A stretch of DNA of 64,000 nt, taken from Balanoglossus misakiensis (taxonomy: Eukaryota; Hemichordata). Positions 1 through 13,250 of the stretch are shown one piece after another (position 1 is the stretch's first letter; every line of letters begins with the position of its first letter). Below the pieces are notes generated by a model, which saw only the letters and a program-made list of their open reading frames with translations, was not told the DNA's origin and ran no database searches. The stretch is from the NCBI GenBank assembly GCA_040954595.2, contig CM082594.2:9176001-9240000 (forward strand), written 5' to 3'. The translations under genes and the position numbers were made by a program.

Positions 1-2138
1 TTGAACTTCAGTTTAACAACAGTGTAGAAGAAACTGAGGCTTAAATGCTTTCAATTTCCCAGATCTGTATCTTTCAAACAATTTTCCGTATTTTTTATAA
101 TGCAACTGTGAGATCTCAAAGCTGGGATATTATTCTCATAACAAGCAAGTCAATAAACGGCTGCTGAATACTGTCTGTGGTGGGGAATAATGCCCCCAAA
201 TGACAGCAGATAACGTCACTGTCTCTAAGAATTGCAAGATTGTGCTATGATAATTTATAATTTCTCATTCACTTATGTCAGTTGTGATCAATTGTGAGTA
301 TTTTTCTGAAACTGACAAGATATCGTCAATGGATAAGTATTTAGATGAGGCAATTATGCAATATGAAATTCCATATCTCCAAATCTGAAGTCATTTCTCC
401 AAATTGCCCGGTTCAGTCGGGATCACGGCAAAACTGGTAATCGACTACATGCAAATGTCATCCATTATGGTTGCATATCTAAAATAATCCTTCTACAGGT
501 CAAGTGAACCTAATTGGGTAACCAACTTGCTCTTACTAGTACCACGGGAACGTAAAAGTTTCATGTGACATACAAAATACTCAGAAGTCAAATTTAATTT
601 ACAAAATGCAAACCCATTAATAGTAGCTTTTTTCACAATTGTTCATACCCACTCTCAATTATGCAAATTGCAGGCAACATGGCCATCAAAGTGACACTTT
701 TGCTTGGCATGTTCTGGCCATAGATGGCGCTGTTCAGACACATGATCTATTGTCTTGTCAAAAGAGGGGGGAAGGATCAGGTCACCCTGGGCAACAAGAG
801 TAACCCACAAGCTGACCTGCAGAGTTGTACATGTAATGTAATATCCGAACTCCGCATCTTTGCAACATGATTAAGGAGGCAAAGAAACCAGCAATACACA
901 AACATTAGCTACTACTTTAGGGAAATTGGTATTATCCAATCAGGTGCAAACATCTTTAAATAAAACCCAATCAGCACTTGCGTCCCATTTGCCCTGAAAT
1001 ATCTTGTGTAATCAATTCTGGGAAGACTTAAACAACTGCTAACTCAGGTAGACAACTGTAGGCACGCTTAGCAGAAGCATTTGCACCAATGTCTACAATA
1101 TTTGAAAACATTTGTCACTGGAGATGGAATGGTTGTGTGTGTATATCTGTGATGAAACTTAATACATTTCTGTGACGAAACTATGATATACATATTCCCT
1201 GAAACTATAACAGTCCTTTCTGTGGATGACAAATTAGTTTCTAAATGTAGCGTCAAAGGCTACTTGGACAACGCCAGTGATAAAACGGTCAAACAGCGAC
1301 TTTTTTAATCCCTGACTGCCGACTTTGAATCCATAAATCTCTGTAATTTATGAGAACCTACCGGGAACATAAAATGAGGCCTCTCCTGCCAGTAATCAGT
1401 GACATTTGAAACTCGACTCCATATCTGCACTGATTTATAAGCACTAAAGACAATCCCGTCTCCAGTGTTGCTTAATATTATCAAAGCTCTTTGGCTAAAA
1501 AGGCCGACTATTTTAAGAAAGCAGTGCTCTCTTGCATTTTAACAATCCTTCATATATTTTATCCTAGCTTTGCCATCACTGCGGTCATGGAAACTATTAT
1601 GCATAAACCTGTCCAGTAGAAAAATGAGCATACCTCCCACTAAGAAGTTTCTTGCTAAAAGCACCCTGAATTACTGAATTTAAGACTAACAATTTAGGCT
1701 TCATGCTATACATGTGCCGAGTACACGTAAGCTAGCTGTGTTATTTCTGAGTCGTATACATACATTGTTCATCTTGTAAAAATCCTATCTGACAGTTCAA
1801 CGGCAGCCTAAAACCCTGTCTTTGAATGTAGCTGTCAGTTTTGCTAACATTATAAAGACAGCAAACAAATGCAAGTTAATGAATAATAGGGAGAACATGA
1901 ATTTTTTAAAAAGTTACACTTGTACTTTTAACGTTGTAATTTTCTTACCATACATATATCACAAGTGGGTGCACTTAGTAAATTGAGTCAGTCGACAGCA
2001 ATATTGCCCTGAACTCTGGGATTTTATCTCTAGACTACATGCTGTTGACTTTTACTTTGCGTCGGCAGTGGCTTCTGCGTGATGTGCCAAAAAACTGATA
2101 AAATTCCCCATCACTGACTGACTTACATGTAGGACGTT

Positions 2139-2357
2139 TTAATCAGGATCATAAAATCCTAAAAATTTATTGGCGACGAGGTTGCAGCCACCGATACTCA
2201 GGGCAGAGATAAAGTGTGCGCCAGGCTCGATGAGATAATACACTACATTAAGGTCAGTGTTCTGTACGACCGCAAAATATCCAGAGAGAGAGCTGTCGTA
2301 GACTACATCAGCGCCATGCAAAGAAATCAGTTCTTCCATGAATTTGTCGTACAATAT
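2139..2357 (-). CDS. Orphan candidate terminal exon, unknown protein
   Basis: On the minus strand an AG acceptor (..cattggcag) at about 2358 is followed by an open frame of 72 codons ending in TAA at 2139. The peptide begins ILYDKFMEEL and ends FLGFYDPD. It has a balanced composition (SGYFAVVQ, VVYYLIEPGAHF, LSIGGCNLVANK) that looks more protein-like than most frames in this AT-rich DNA, and the stretch is locally richer in GC. I do not recognise a family, and it does not match any part of CELF, the gene expected on this strand. It could be the last exon of a nested or neighbouring gene, a pseudogene fragment, or chance. No upstream partner exon was identified. Confidence 0.25.
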   Translation of the reverse strand: MLYDKFMEELISLHGADVVYDSSLSGYFAVVQNTDLNVVYYLIEPGAHFISALSIGGCNLVANKFLGFYDPD

Positions 2358-5300
2358 CTGCCAATGTTCTCATACTGATTTTTTTGTCTGAATAAACTGA
2401 AAGCAACTTTGAAATCATGCTTGGTTGTAAATAAGTAAATAATAAACCTAATTCTGATGAAGAATCAGTTGCTGATTTCAACTTTGAAGAATTAGGCCGC
2501 TGTAGGTTGCTGTGCATGCATGCTCACAGGAGAAAACATGATTTATTTTTCTGTATATTCCACATGCACTGATCACACGGCCAATGATTTAATGGTTAAT
2601 GTGTGCATGTGCTCCACTGTTTTAATTAGTAAATTATACTTCTCATGAAAATAAACGCAGCAGCATCCAAAAAATATCATTAAAATAATTTTGATTTAAT
2701 TTCTGAAAATTGAGAGTTTTCTGCTAGCTGTCCTTGAAAATTTGTACTTGTCACAAAAGGCTAAAATTTGTAGATTTTGACTCAGTTTGAGAATTATCAC
2801 CACAGCATAATACTGCATGGTTGTCATTGGTTTTGAAATGGAGAATAAAAGGTCGACACTGCGGTACTTTATAACACACTTCTTAGGGAGACCTCCTGCT
2901 GATTGGCTTTGTGCTACAGTCATATCATCAACCCAGCTTCTGTGTAACAAACTCCCTAGGTGAGCCATTAAATTCAATATGCTCACCCCAACTGCACTCC
3001 TACTGTTTACCACATGGAATCAGCTTTTTTTCTCAAAGGATGTAAAAGATCGCATGAAAGCATGTGATTCTAATTCTTTCGACCTCAACTAATTTGTTTT
3101 GATGTTACTGTACATTTGTAGGATGACAAAAACGGGAGGCAAGTTGGTGAAGAAAAATTCACTTTTCAGTGGCCTTCAACCGATTAATATCGCCCAATAC
3201 TGAATATCATATACCCAGTGAAGTTTACCTATCTAAATGGTAGGATTTTTATTTGCCATTAATGAGGCTTGCTTTAGAAATTCAGGTCACAATAAACCAT
3301 TGTCATCTTGCTTTCAATACTGGCTCACTTTTAAAAAAATTGGAACTGTGCATTCAAAATGTATGAGATATTAAAAATACAGAGATTAGAATGTGTCACT
3401 AGAACATAGAAATTGTCAAAATGCAAAAATGTGTTCAAAAATATGAGTGATTGAATGGATACTGAAGCTTGGAAGTGCATGGAAACATAAAATTCACTCC
3501 TTTTCAGTATTCCTGACTGCCTGAAACGAAATCCGACCACGACTCATTGGAGTGTGAAAGCAGAGAGGAAATGCAGTTTGGCAATTAGCTGTCTTCAAGG
3601 CTACTGAAATTTCACACAAATTTATAGTGTTTGCTAGCTGTGACAGCTTTCATGTTTTCTAGCTTTTGAAGACCATAATTTTCCCCCGGTGCTGACAAGG
3701 TTGGGATGTGATGGAGCCATTCGAATAAAAAACGATGGGGAAAATTACTTACAAAAATAAAATCAGACAAAGGTTCAATTGAATTAGTTCCTATATTTTG
3801 ACATAAAGGGTAACGCAACATGAAAATGTATAATTATAAATGAAAAGATGTCTTGGAAAATTTATTCACAGGTCAGAAAATTTCATTGTTAATCGACGTG
3901 AACATTGCCAAATTGTACCCATGGAAATTAGTAATCATTAAAATGCAGCAAATGTGGCTTTTTTTCTACAATTTTGAAAAGCTGACAGTGTATTTTAGTC
4001 TCAAAAGTTAAACAGACAGTTATTTTACCATATATTGATCAAAAACTGGCACTTGCTAAAATTTCTGACTGTCGTCTGTAATCTGCAGTTTTTCCCTCCA
4101 AATGCTTGTGCCAACTGATTACCATCAGTGCTATTGTTGATGCATTAGGCTGCAGCCAGAGTCAGCTATTGTTCCAAGATTTGCATCAGAACAGAGTAAC
4201 ACTCTCTCAAACAACTTAACCTACACCAGCACTTGAAAACTTCTATCACATTTTCACTTTTTATCTTTCATTGTCTCTGTTTTATTCATCCATCCTGCTC
4301 TTCAGTAGAAGTTAAAATCACAAGGATATTCCCAGTTCAACAACAGGAAATATGTCATTACGAGAGAAACAAGGACACATGAATATTTTTAAAAAGTATT
4401 AATGGTTCATATTGGATGTGAGAACGGCAAATCCAATAGATTTTTCAATCATGATTGAATTTCCAATAAAATTCTTCAAATGAGGACTTTGAAATATTTT
4501 ACCAAAGAGTAAAACATTTAAGATTTCAAGCTTCATGATGTCTGCCATTGAAATATCATTTAGCCATGGCACACATCACTCATAATTCTACTCAATTTCA
4601 GTGCTATATTAAAACATTTCAACTTAATATGTTTCATTCTGATAATGGCCCTTGTACAAACAACTAATTCTTCTGAGAAACAGAACTGATTAGTAAACCC
4701 CATTATGACAGCTGCAGGCAACTAATTTAGTTCAGTGGTGGCTCCAGATTTAAAATCTCACTATCCTTCAAGATGTTTGGCTTTTACCCTTTAAAAGGTA
4801 GATTTTTGATTTGCTAAACAAGAGCATCAAACCATTTCATGGAAGTACTATAGGACCTTAAAATCAGATACATGTAGGTGTAGATGGGTGTGGTTAAAGG
4901 TGTTCTCAATTCTGTGACTGCTTTCTTATATCTCCGTCGTCACGTCGCAGACAGGCAGGCAGCCAGGCTCTTGCCGTTTTTATCTGCGAACATCGAGAAT
5001 AAACTAGCATCACGGCCAAATGTCAGCGGTCATCACAGACTGATGGTCACTACAATCTGTGCATACATGCTTTCAGCATGAACACACTCATCTCAAGAGA
5101 GTCATCACCAATTCCTCGTTAAGATAGAAAAATGATGTAACAGACAAACACTTCAGAGCATGACTGTGTGACTCTGTTACTGTAGAAACTTGTGCCAGCA
5201 TTCTTGTTTTGTTGTGTAAATGTATCAAAAATATATACAATCACTTCTAATTTATATATGTCCATATATTGTAAAAAGGGCATATCTAAGTTTTCTTATG

Positions 5301-8300
5301 ACCATATGATGTGCACATTATTTTCACATGGCTACAGAAATGAAGTCAGTAATTAGCTAGATCACCATGGTAACTGTGCTGACCATATACTAGTACTTTC
5401 AACTGCATTTTCATGTTCTACCGGTATATCTTATAGTATGTTGAACTAGTACACATTTTTTATTTGGTTTTCACACAAATCTTGACAGATTTGTCAGGAA
5501 ATACTATCCAGCGATACATCTAAAAATTCAATCTTCACACTAGTCTGGAAGAAACTTGAATATTTGCTTCTTACAGAGTCATAAAATTTTTACGATGCTA
5601 TAATTTTAATGGTGACAGTACGAGAGTGGAATAACCGAAAGATAATATCATATTCATTGTTTCTAATAAAAGAAGCACTTCTTGGAAATTATAGTTATAA
5701 TATCTAGGTAAGACTGGGCAGTCACCGTAAACTGGAGCAACATATATTGTACACATCATAAGAAAAATGGCCAATTGTACTGAGAAATTCATGGCATAAC
5801 CATACCAATTGAATTGAGGTGGTTTTATATTCCCAGTGCCACCAACCCTTTCCATAATTTTTCACTGCATATCTGTACCTGGCAACCTTATCACCCCTGA
5901 CTCCCAATGGAACACTCCATCTGACAGCTATAAACAATAGGATATTGTACTACAAACAGATTTCAGGTGTGACAGAGCTAAAACTGTCTGTCTATTTTAC
6001 GAGTTGAGGCAGTCAGCCAATTTTTTTTTAGTTTACAGATTAGACCAGACCAGACAGCTATTTGCAATACATATATACATATCAGATATCTATTGTATAG
6101 CAAAATATATTTTGTGTTTAATAAAAAATATCAGATACAGAGCAAGATAGATCTGCATGCATTGCACAGTGGAAAACTGAATAGATGCATAATTACAAAT
6201 TCACCAAATTACTTCCTCATCAGGTTGGCAGATTTTGTGGCACCGTAACACGGAATAGCATTTTCTAATATTCACTATGGAATTAACCTCATTTTTATTA
6301 AATTGCAATTTCAAAATCTGCAGAGTTCATTGGAGTGTGCACATTAATCGAACTGGGAAATTTTTCCATCGACCCGGCTCCTGGCAATAATTTGGTGAGT
6401 CAACTATACCCAAACATAAACACAAGAACGAAAACAATTTCTTCCATGTATGTTTCCATTAACTTATCAAATTTTAATACAGTTTACAATGTTAATGCAT
6501 GCATGGTCAATTTCAGGACGACACAGTTCAGATCACATCATTAAAATTTAATCAAGTCAGATTGACCAAAAATGTTAGTCAAAACCATGTAAGAGATTAT
6601 AAGAACTCGACATGGATAAACTCAGTTTGGTTTGGTTTTTATCAATTTCTAGAAGCAAGGTTATGTCGACGAAAGTGGTTAGACATGGTTCTCAAGCAGT
6701 AAAGAAAATCACATTTGCTTATACACAAATGGATTTACATTCAAGGCCACTTCATACCAGGGCAAATACCACTGAACCATTCTTCAGTTGCGTGGGCCAC
6801 TCAAACAAATATTATCCACTAAAAACACATTTTAGTGACTGCTGTTTAATTTTTTGATGGAAATTGTAGAGATCCTTCAATACAACTACATTTCCTTCCT
6901 GAAATGTCAAAGACACGCGGCAGACATAATACTATGAATATTTAATGTACAGACTAATTTGACATCTGCTCTTGTGGATGATTTGTGAGATCTGGTTGAC
7001 ATCAGAAAACACTGATTCAAAATATTCCAGTCTGGTCTTTCTACAATCGAAAAATTAGAAAACACCTCATCATTTTTGTAGGTGTCTCACCCGACCACAA
7101 AATAGAATAAACCAGAGTCTCTCCACACCAAGAGGCAACTTCAAAGATCTTCTCAATTATTCATGCAAAGAAGAATGTGTTATTTTACCCTGGTTTAATG
7201 CAGCAGTTCTGATTTGCCAAGCACCTGAAGATGAAAACCTCTCACGTTTGTTGGGAGAAAAAAGCAAAGAAATCATGCATCATTTGTACGTACTAGTGCT
7301 TTTTATTGAGCTCCTCAAATCAGGTAGCTCAATACACATAATCGAGGGGTAAACAAATGCTTGCCCAGTGATATTGGCAGCCTGATTTGAAAAACAGGCT
7401 TTTAACCACTTAAAAATCAATATGAATACCCACTGCCACATTAACGTGCTAATGACCGCATTTTCTAATACTACTCTGTATAGGCTGTAATCAACAAAGT
7501 ATATACTGAACACATTTTATACTGGGAGAGGAATTTCATTACGACGTAGCAATCATTTTCCATAAATAAATAGTATGGAGAACTGACACATTTTTTACTT
7601 AACATCACAGATCAAATTATTTTCATTGTTAGCGTTTTTGAAATCAAGGGCTGGGGTGACAGGTTGTAATTTCAACATAAACCACAACGAGTCTGAGTGT
7701 TTGATATAATTTTGCAAACACTTTGGAAGAAAAACACCTTTCCCTGTGTCATAAATTTGGACAAATATTCAGATTTCAAATTTTATGGAATAACAAAGTG
7801 CATGACAAGCAACGTCGGTTCATGAAAGGTAATTGGCAAAAAAAAAGCTGATCGTTTTACAATTCTTTAAAGACTTATTAATCTCAGCTACTGATAAGCA
7901 ACCAATGCATGCATTCAATAATAAATATTTCTGGTTCATTTACACTTGTCAATCACTATGACAACTTACAAACTAATTTTCTTCTCTCAACCTGACACAG
8001 GCAATTTTTCAAGCACTTTCCCCTAATGAAGATTTCATTGCAATTCCAGGAATATCGCCCTATATTGCCAACTGATTATATTATTCAGGAATGGATTTCC
8101 CCTTACTGGGGATTTTTTAAATAAGTTGCCAGAGTAACGAATTTCATTTCATATAAACAGAAAGAAAACCATTCACACAACCATCACTTATCAACTGACT
8201 GGGACCAAGAGTGCTACGTGTTTATTTGTTTGTAATTCTTTCCTACCAGATACAGGGCTATAGACACATACTGTGCACTGACCATGAAAAATCACAGCAG

Positions 8301-11300
8301 ATTGCCAATTGCTGTGTTTTGATATGATGATCACTGATGTATAGCCATATCAACACAAAAATTATTGTAAAATGGTTGGTTATGGCTACTCAAACTCTTG
8401 CTTGTCAAAATATTGGTAAATTAAAACCACTCTGTAAAATCCTTGGTTACTAAGAGAGTCTGTCCTGGCACTCACAAAGATGTCTGCACTTCCTGGACAA
8501 CTGGGATGTAATATTTCATCGTTTCCAAGTAACAGAAAAGTCTCACTACGATTCATGCCTTTCTCTTCCATTTTCAGTTTTTGCAATTTGGAAATTTCAA
8601 TGACTCAATCGTTAGTGCTACTTGTAGCAGTCATGGAAACCTACCTGTGGATTAAATACTATAGGCATATAGCCACAACTGTTTAATCAGAAATATTAAC
8701 AGGATAACACCTTGAAAAATGCCTCAATATTGAACACGTAAAGATGAAAAACAGTACTTCTATTTTTCATTCTATACTTCTAGTCTCATGAATTTTGTAT
8801 TCTAGACTTAATAAAATGGATTCTCAGAAACTCAATATAGTTTCTGAAGTGTTTTCAAAGAAGAGTTTTAGTTCCATTAGCATGATTTCAATAAAAAAAT
8901 AAATCATACCAGTACGAAATACACAGGAGAGATGTTCAACTCTTTCAAGATAAAAATAATCCTGGCATCTTTCCAAACAAACTAGCAATGGGCATTTCAA
9001 TATCTGAAAAATTTGTCATATTTTTTTATGGGGGTGTAAATTCATCAATATCATTTGCAGATGGTCATAAAGTTTGTAAAAATTGGCTCTGATTGTAATA
9101 TATATCCCGCAGTTTAATACAACCTTTATATGACTCTGTTGCATAACAGATAAAAACACCTGGGCCAAATTTCAGCCAACCCATCTCTAGTATCAAAACA
9201 CCTATCAGCAACATGTCAATGTCTGGCCTCTTGACAAAGCACAATAACTGCTCGTTAGGCACAGCTAATAACTTCAAGGTTTTCACACAATTATAAAATG
9301 AGAAGACATGAATGCTTTGACCAAATATGGTAAATACGGCATCTGGTAACAACATTGTTTCCTCGCGAGTGTCAAAATCCACTTTTGGAGATTTGTCAAA
9401 ATCTGGTAGATTTTTTATATGAAATAAATCACAGTTGGGCAAAAGTTACACTATACAGATGGGACTCATTTTTTCAGCATTCATGACATGATGTGCCAGC
9501 CAGAATATCAGACTGGGAGTCTGTGATTGTATCTCAAATCATTATCATCGTTTTGACAAGTCATTGCGTCAGCTATCTGATGTCACGTTATATGTCAAAG
9601 CCCCAGCGTCCAGACGTGCTTCGACACAATATTGATGTCATTCACTTGCTGCCTCTACTGAACTTTCAGATAAACATTTTGAAATTATAATTGGAATTAA
9701 CAAATTTGTGATGAAATTATGAGAAGCATGCTATTAAAGTTGGATTCAGCACCAAATTACTTTTTTGAGAGAATTTATTCCTTCTAAAATATCCTTACTG
9801 TGATAGCCTGTCATATTGACAAGATTCACCCACAGTTTTGACCACCCAGTTAAAGTTTTATCAAGAAAAACGCCAACAGCAGAAATCAGCCTTTTATCTA
9901 AATATTCTAAGAAATACATACAGCATTCAGTGCCGATTAATCCGTTGCTATGGCAACGACACAGTCCAACAGGGATTTTCTTCAGGCGGATTGCCACATC
10001 TGTCTTTTTCCCATAATTCAGTTCATATCATTTTTTGTATCTGTTCAAATGTTGGGACTTTTCTATTTCAAGCCAATCATAAATTTGTGTTAATCCAAAA
10101 GTAATCATTACTGAGTGACAATTTACTGGACTTATATAATATTCTATTACTTCATCTTTCTAAGAAATATTAAACATTTTGATTTATTTCTCAGATAATT
10201 TCATAATTCTCTGATTAGTAAACCTGTCAGCGTCATTTCATAAGAAGTTAATTCCCGGTGCCTATTATTTATGATATTTTGTTTATAGTATGAGAAACAA
10301 ATGCCAAAGACAACCATTAGTGTTAACTGTGGGAGTAATTTTGTATTGCAGGATGTTGCATGTCATTAAAATGTCGTTATCTTTCAATTCTTTGTGGACA
10401 TGTCACAACAAAACCTAAGGGATTCCAAGATAATGAAGAAACGTCATTAGAGACAACATCCATGTTGAGGCGGCGGCCATCTTGTTTTCTCTGAAGTCAA
10501 AAATTCACGTGTGGTCTATTCATATCAGCAGAACCCTGAAGCACCATGTCTACATGTAATTAAACAAATTAAACACCTGCCTTGACGATATCTGTACCAC
10601 CCTATAATGACTACTTTCTTCTGCAAATTCTGTTGCCTGGTTACAAATCTGTTGCCTGGCAACCAACCTGTAATCTCTAATCTTTTCACAGACTAATTAG
10701 TCCTACCTAATTCATCATTGTATGCCCACCTGTTGGAGTAACCAGGCTGAGTTTTAAAATAGGCTAACACAGCAACTGAGGATGAGAATAATGGATGGAA
10801 TGATTTTCTTAAAGTTCAGAACATAATTTCAAATCAAGCTTCTTATTGGTAATAATGAGCCACACAGTCTGTAACAGTCCCAAGATGGTAACAGGGTTTT
10901 ATTTTCTTGAAACCTAGAAGAACCATTCTTTAAAAAAACTATACTTCTATGTTCTGCTATCATTGTGCTGATGAGATGTGAGGTGTTGAATTTGCTCCTG
11001 TGTAATTGCCAGTTGACATATAAAATGTCCACTGATTGGTCAGTGAACACTGTCCATGCTCAGCTGTTAACAAATTTATCCAATCACGTTGCTTCTTGCA
11101 TTAGAGTGAACACTGATGCTTCTAAACAGCAGAAGTGATTTATTTCAGGCTGATATTTATCTTTTATCTGTTTCTTAGAGGATAATTTGGAGTCGAGGGA
11201 GTAAAGACTAATTTTTGAGGCAAATGTGAACTTTTCAGCGATTCCTAATTATCACGTTTGAGCCTTGGGGAGTGGTTTGAGTTGCACACACAATACTGGA

Positions 11301-12999
11301 TGCAATAGTTGATGAGATCGCCAAGAAAAAAAATTCAATGGCATCGTTGCTTGAATTACGATCATCAAAAGAAGAAGAAGATAAACAATATGTCATCCGG
11401 CAAAACAGGAATCATCTGAAGAACTCAGGGAATTATAGCTTACGGACACTGCACTGTGTTTAAATCTCAGTAAATTATGGCAGATCAAAAAAAAATATCT
11501 CGAGCTAAGAATGTTCTTGTTGTCAGCCCTTCTAATTCAATACTTCAAAAGAACCGATTCCTATAATCACAAGCTATTATAAAACAGCTGACCTGAGTCT
11601 TATCAGAACAGCAGAGTATAACTGATAATTCACCCATTGTGGTTGCGGAATGACTGTCTTCAGTGATACGGGCAGATTTCCATATTTGAAGATATCACCT
11701 CTCATGAATACATATAAATCTGCTCTATTGTGAACTTCAAAGTTTTAAGTCACAAAGATTCAGTTTCAACTTCGTCCTTGTCTTGTATTAAAAAATTCCT
11801 TCAAAAGAATCATGTCATATTAGTCTCAAATTTCAAAGGTGAACCTTATACAGTCGATTAAAGATTCATGATTTAACATCAGATAGCCTTGGCAATCATG
11901 TGACTTCTACAAAATTAATTTACCTAATTTTATCCTACTACCCTAAAGGTTAGTAAAATTTCTATTCTTTTAGCCTAGACCACCTGAAGGAGTTCATTTC
12001 ATAAATCAATGGCGGCCATATTGGATCGAACAGCACCTTTTATGCTGAAGAAATTTATCCATTCCACAAGGCTGGTTATAAATGTCAACTTTTAATTAAT
12101 TTGTAAATTCCTAGTGTAAGCACAGGTAAACTTGGACAACTTAGGTCTTAATGGGCGCCAAAAATTGTAATGGATGAAAGTGTTTGTGGCTGAATTACTT
12201 GAGATTCATTTTCGGTTAGCTGAATCATTAATCTCAGAAGAAATGATGAAAAACATAGTGGTTGTAAATCTTTTGCGGAGATGCTAGTCCTTGCGGCCTA
12301 TGATAGAATGACTTGGCTATTTTCCAGGGGACAGTATGCACACGTAAGAGAGAAACCAAAACTGTAAAAATAAAACTTTCTTGTTTTCCATTAACACATA
12401 AATCCATCATGCGACATTTAGTTCTCTGAAATAAATTCCCTTCTATGTCAGCATATTACAAATTTAACAACTGATTTACTGTTTTTTCTAAATGTTACGC
12501 TACTCTGGTAAAAAGTGACATTCCTACAACTGGCAAAACAGTGAAATTCTTCTTCACGGATCAGGCTCTGCTTATTTTTAATGAAATTTCATTCAAAAAA
12601 TCAATTTTTTTTTCATCAGTCGTGTAATTTGATCTACCTTTGCACAGAAAAAGTAATCGAATGCAGTCTACAATTCTAATAGATATTTGATGAATTACTG
12701 CTTAGTAGTGAGTGCTGTCAATTGTTTACCTTCATGTTTACCACGCTTCAAATTTACCATTATTGGAAAATTGCATTGAAATACCTTGTTAGAGAAACTA
12801 ACAACATTTACACACTTATTAGTACCTGTGTGCTGGTCAGTGTATCATCATATAAACAGTGTTTTATTTTAAACCTTTCACCCCCATTTCTGTGTACAGA
12901 GGTCCAGCACTGCCATTGAGAGCAATGGAGTAGGACCAAACCATGGTGATGAAAGGGTTAAAACCATTTTGTATTACTCCACCGTAGTCTGCCCAGATG

Positions 13000-13250
13000 T
13001 TAAAAAGATAACTTTTCTACAGAATACGTCCAGGAAGTTGAAATTTTTGTACAGCTCTCAGCTTTTTCAACATGTTCAACACTGCATGATGTGTTGATTC
13101 TGAGTTCAGAAACGTCACCTTCACAATTTCCACCCAACTTCATGATAAGGGTGTAAACAATTCTCTGTAATGTATCTGCACTTTTGTCTTCCAATTCAGG
13201 CGAGAGTTGGATAATTGAAACAGAACAATCCCCTGGGAGTGGCTCTTGTT
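13000..13250 (-). CDS. Orphan candidate terminal exon, unknown protein
   Basis: A pyrimidine-rich acceptor (..tctttttcttag) on the minus strand near 13251 precedes an open frame of about 83 codons ending at 13000. The peptide contains EPLPGDCSVSIIQLSPELED and a six-cysteine composition. An in-frame ATG upstream at 13293 would read through the acceptor and give 97 residues. I do not recognise the family. Chance openness is quite possible at this length, so this is only a pointer for transcript data. Confidence 0.18.

Noticed and set aside
2696-3013. 105-codon minus-strand frame near the orphan exon at 2.1-2.4 kb
   Set aside because: No splice signals link it to the 2357 acceptor in phase, and its composition is not convincing.
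9065-9442. 125-codon minus-strand open frame
   Set aside because: No family features, AT-rich composition, no clear splice signals. One frame of this length is expected by chance in 64 kb on six frames.
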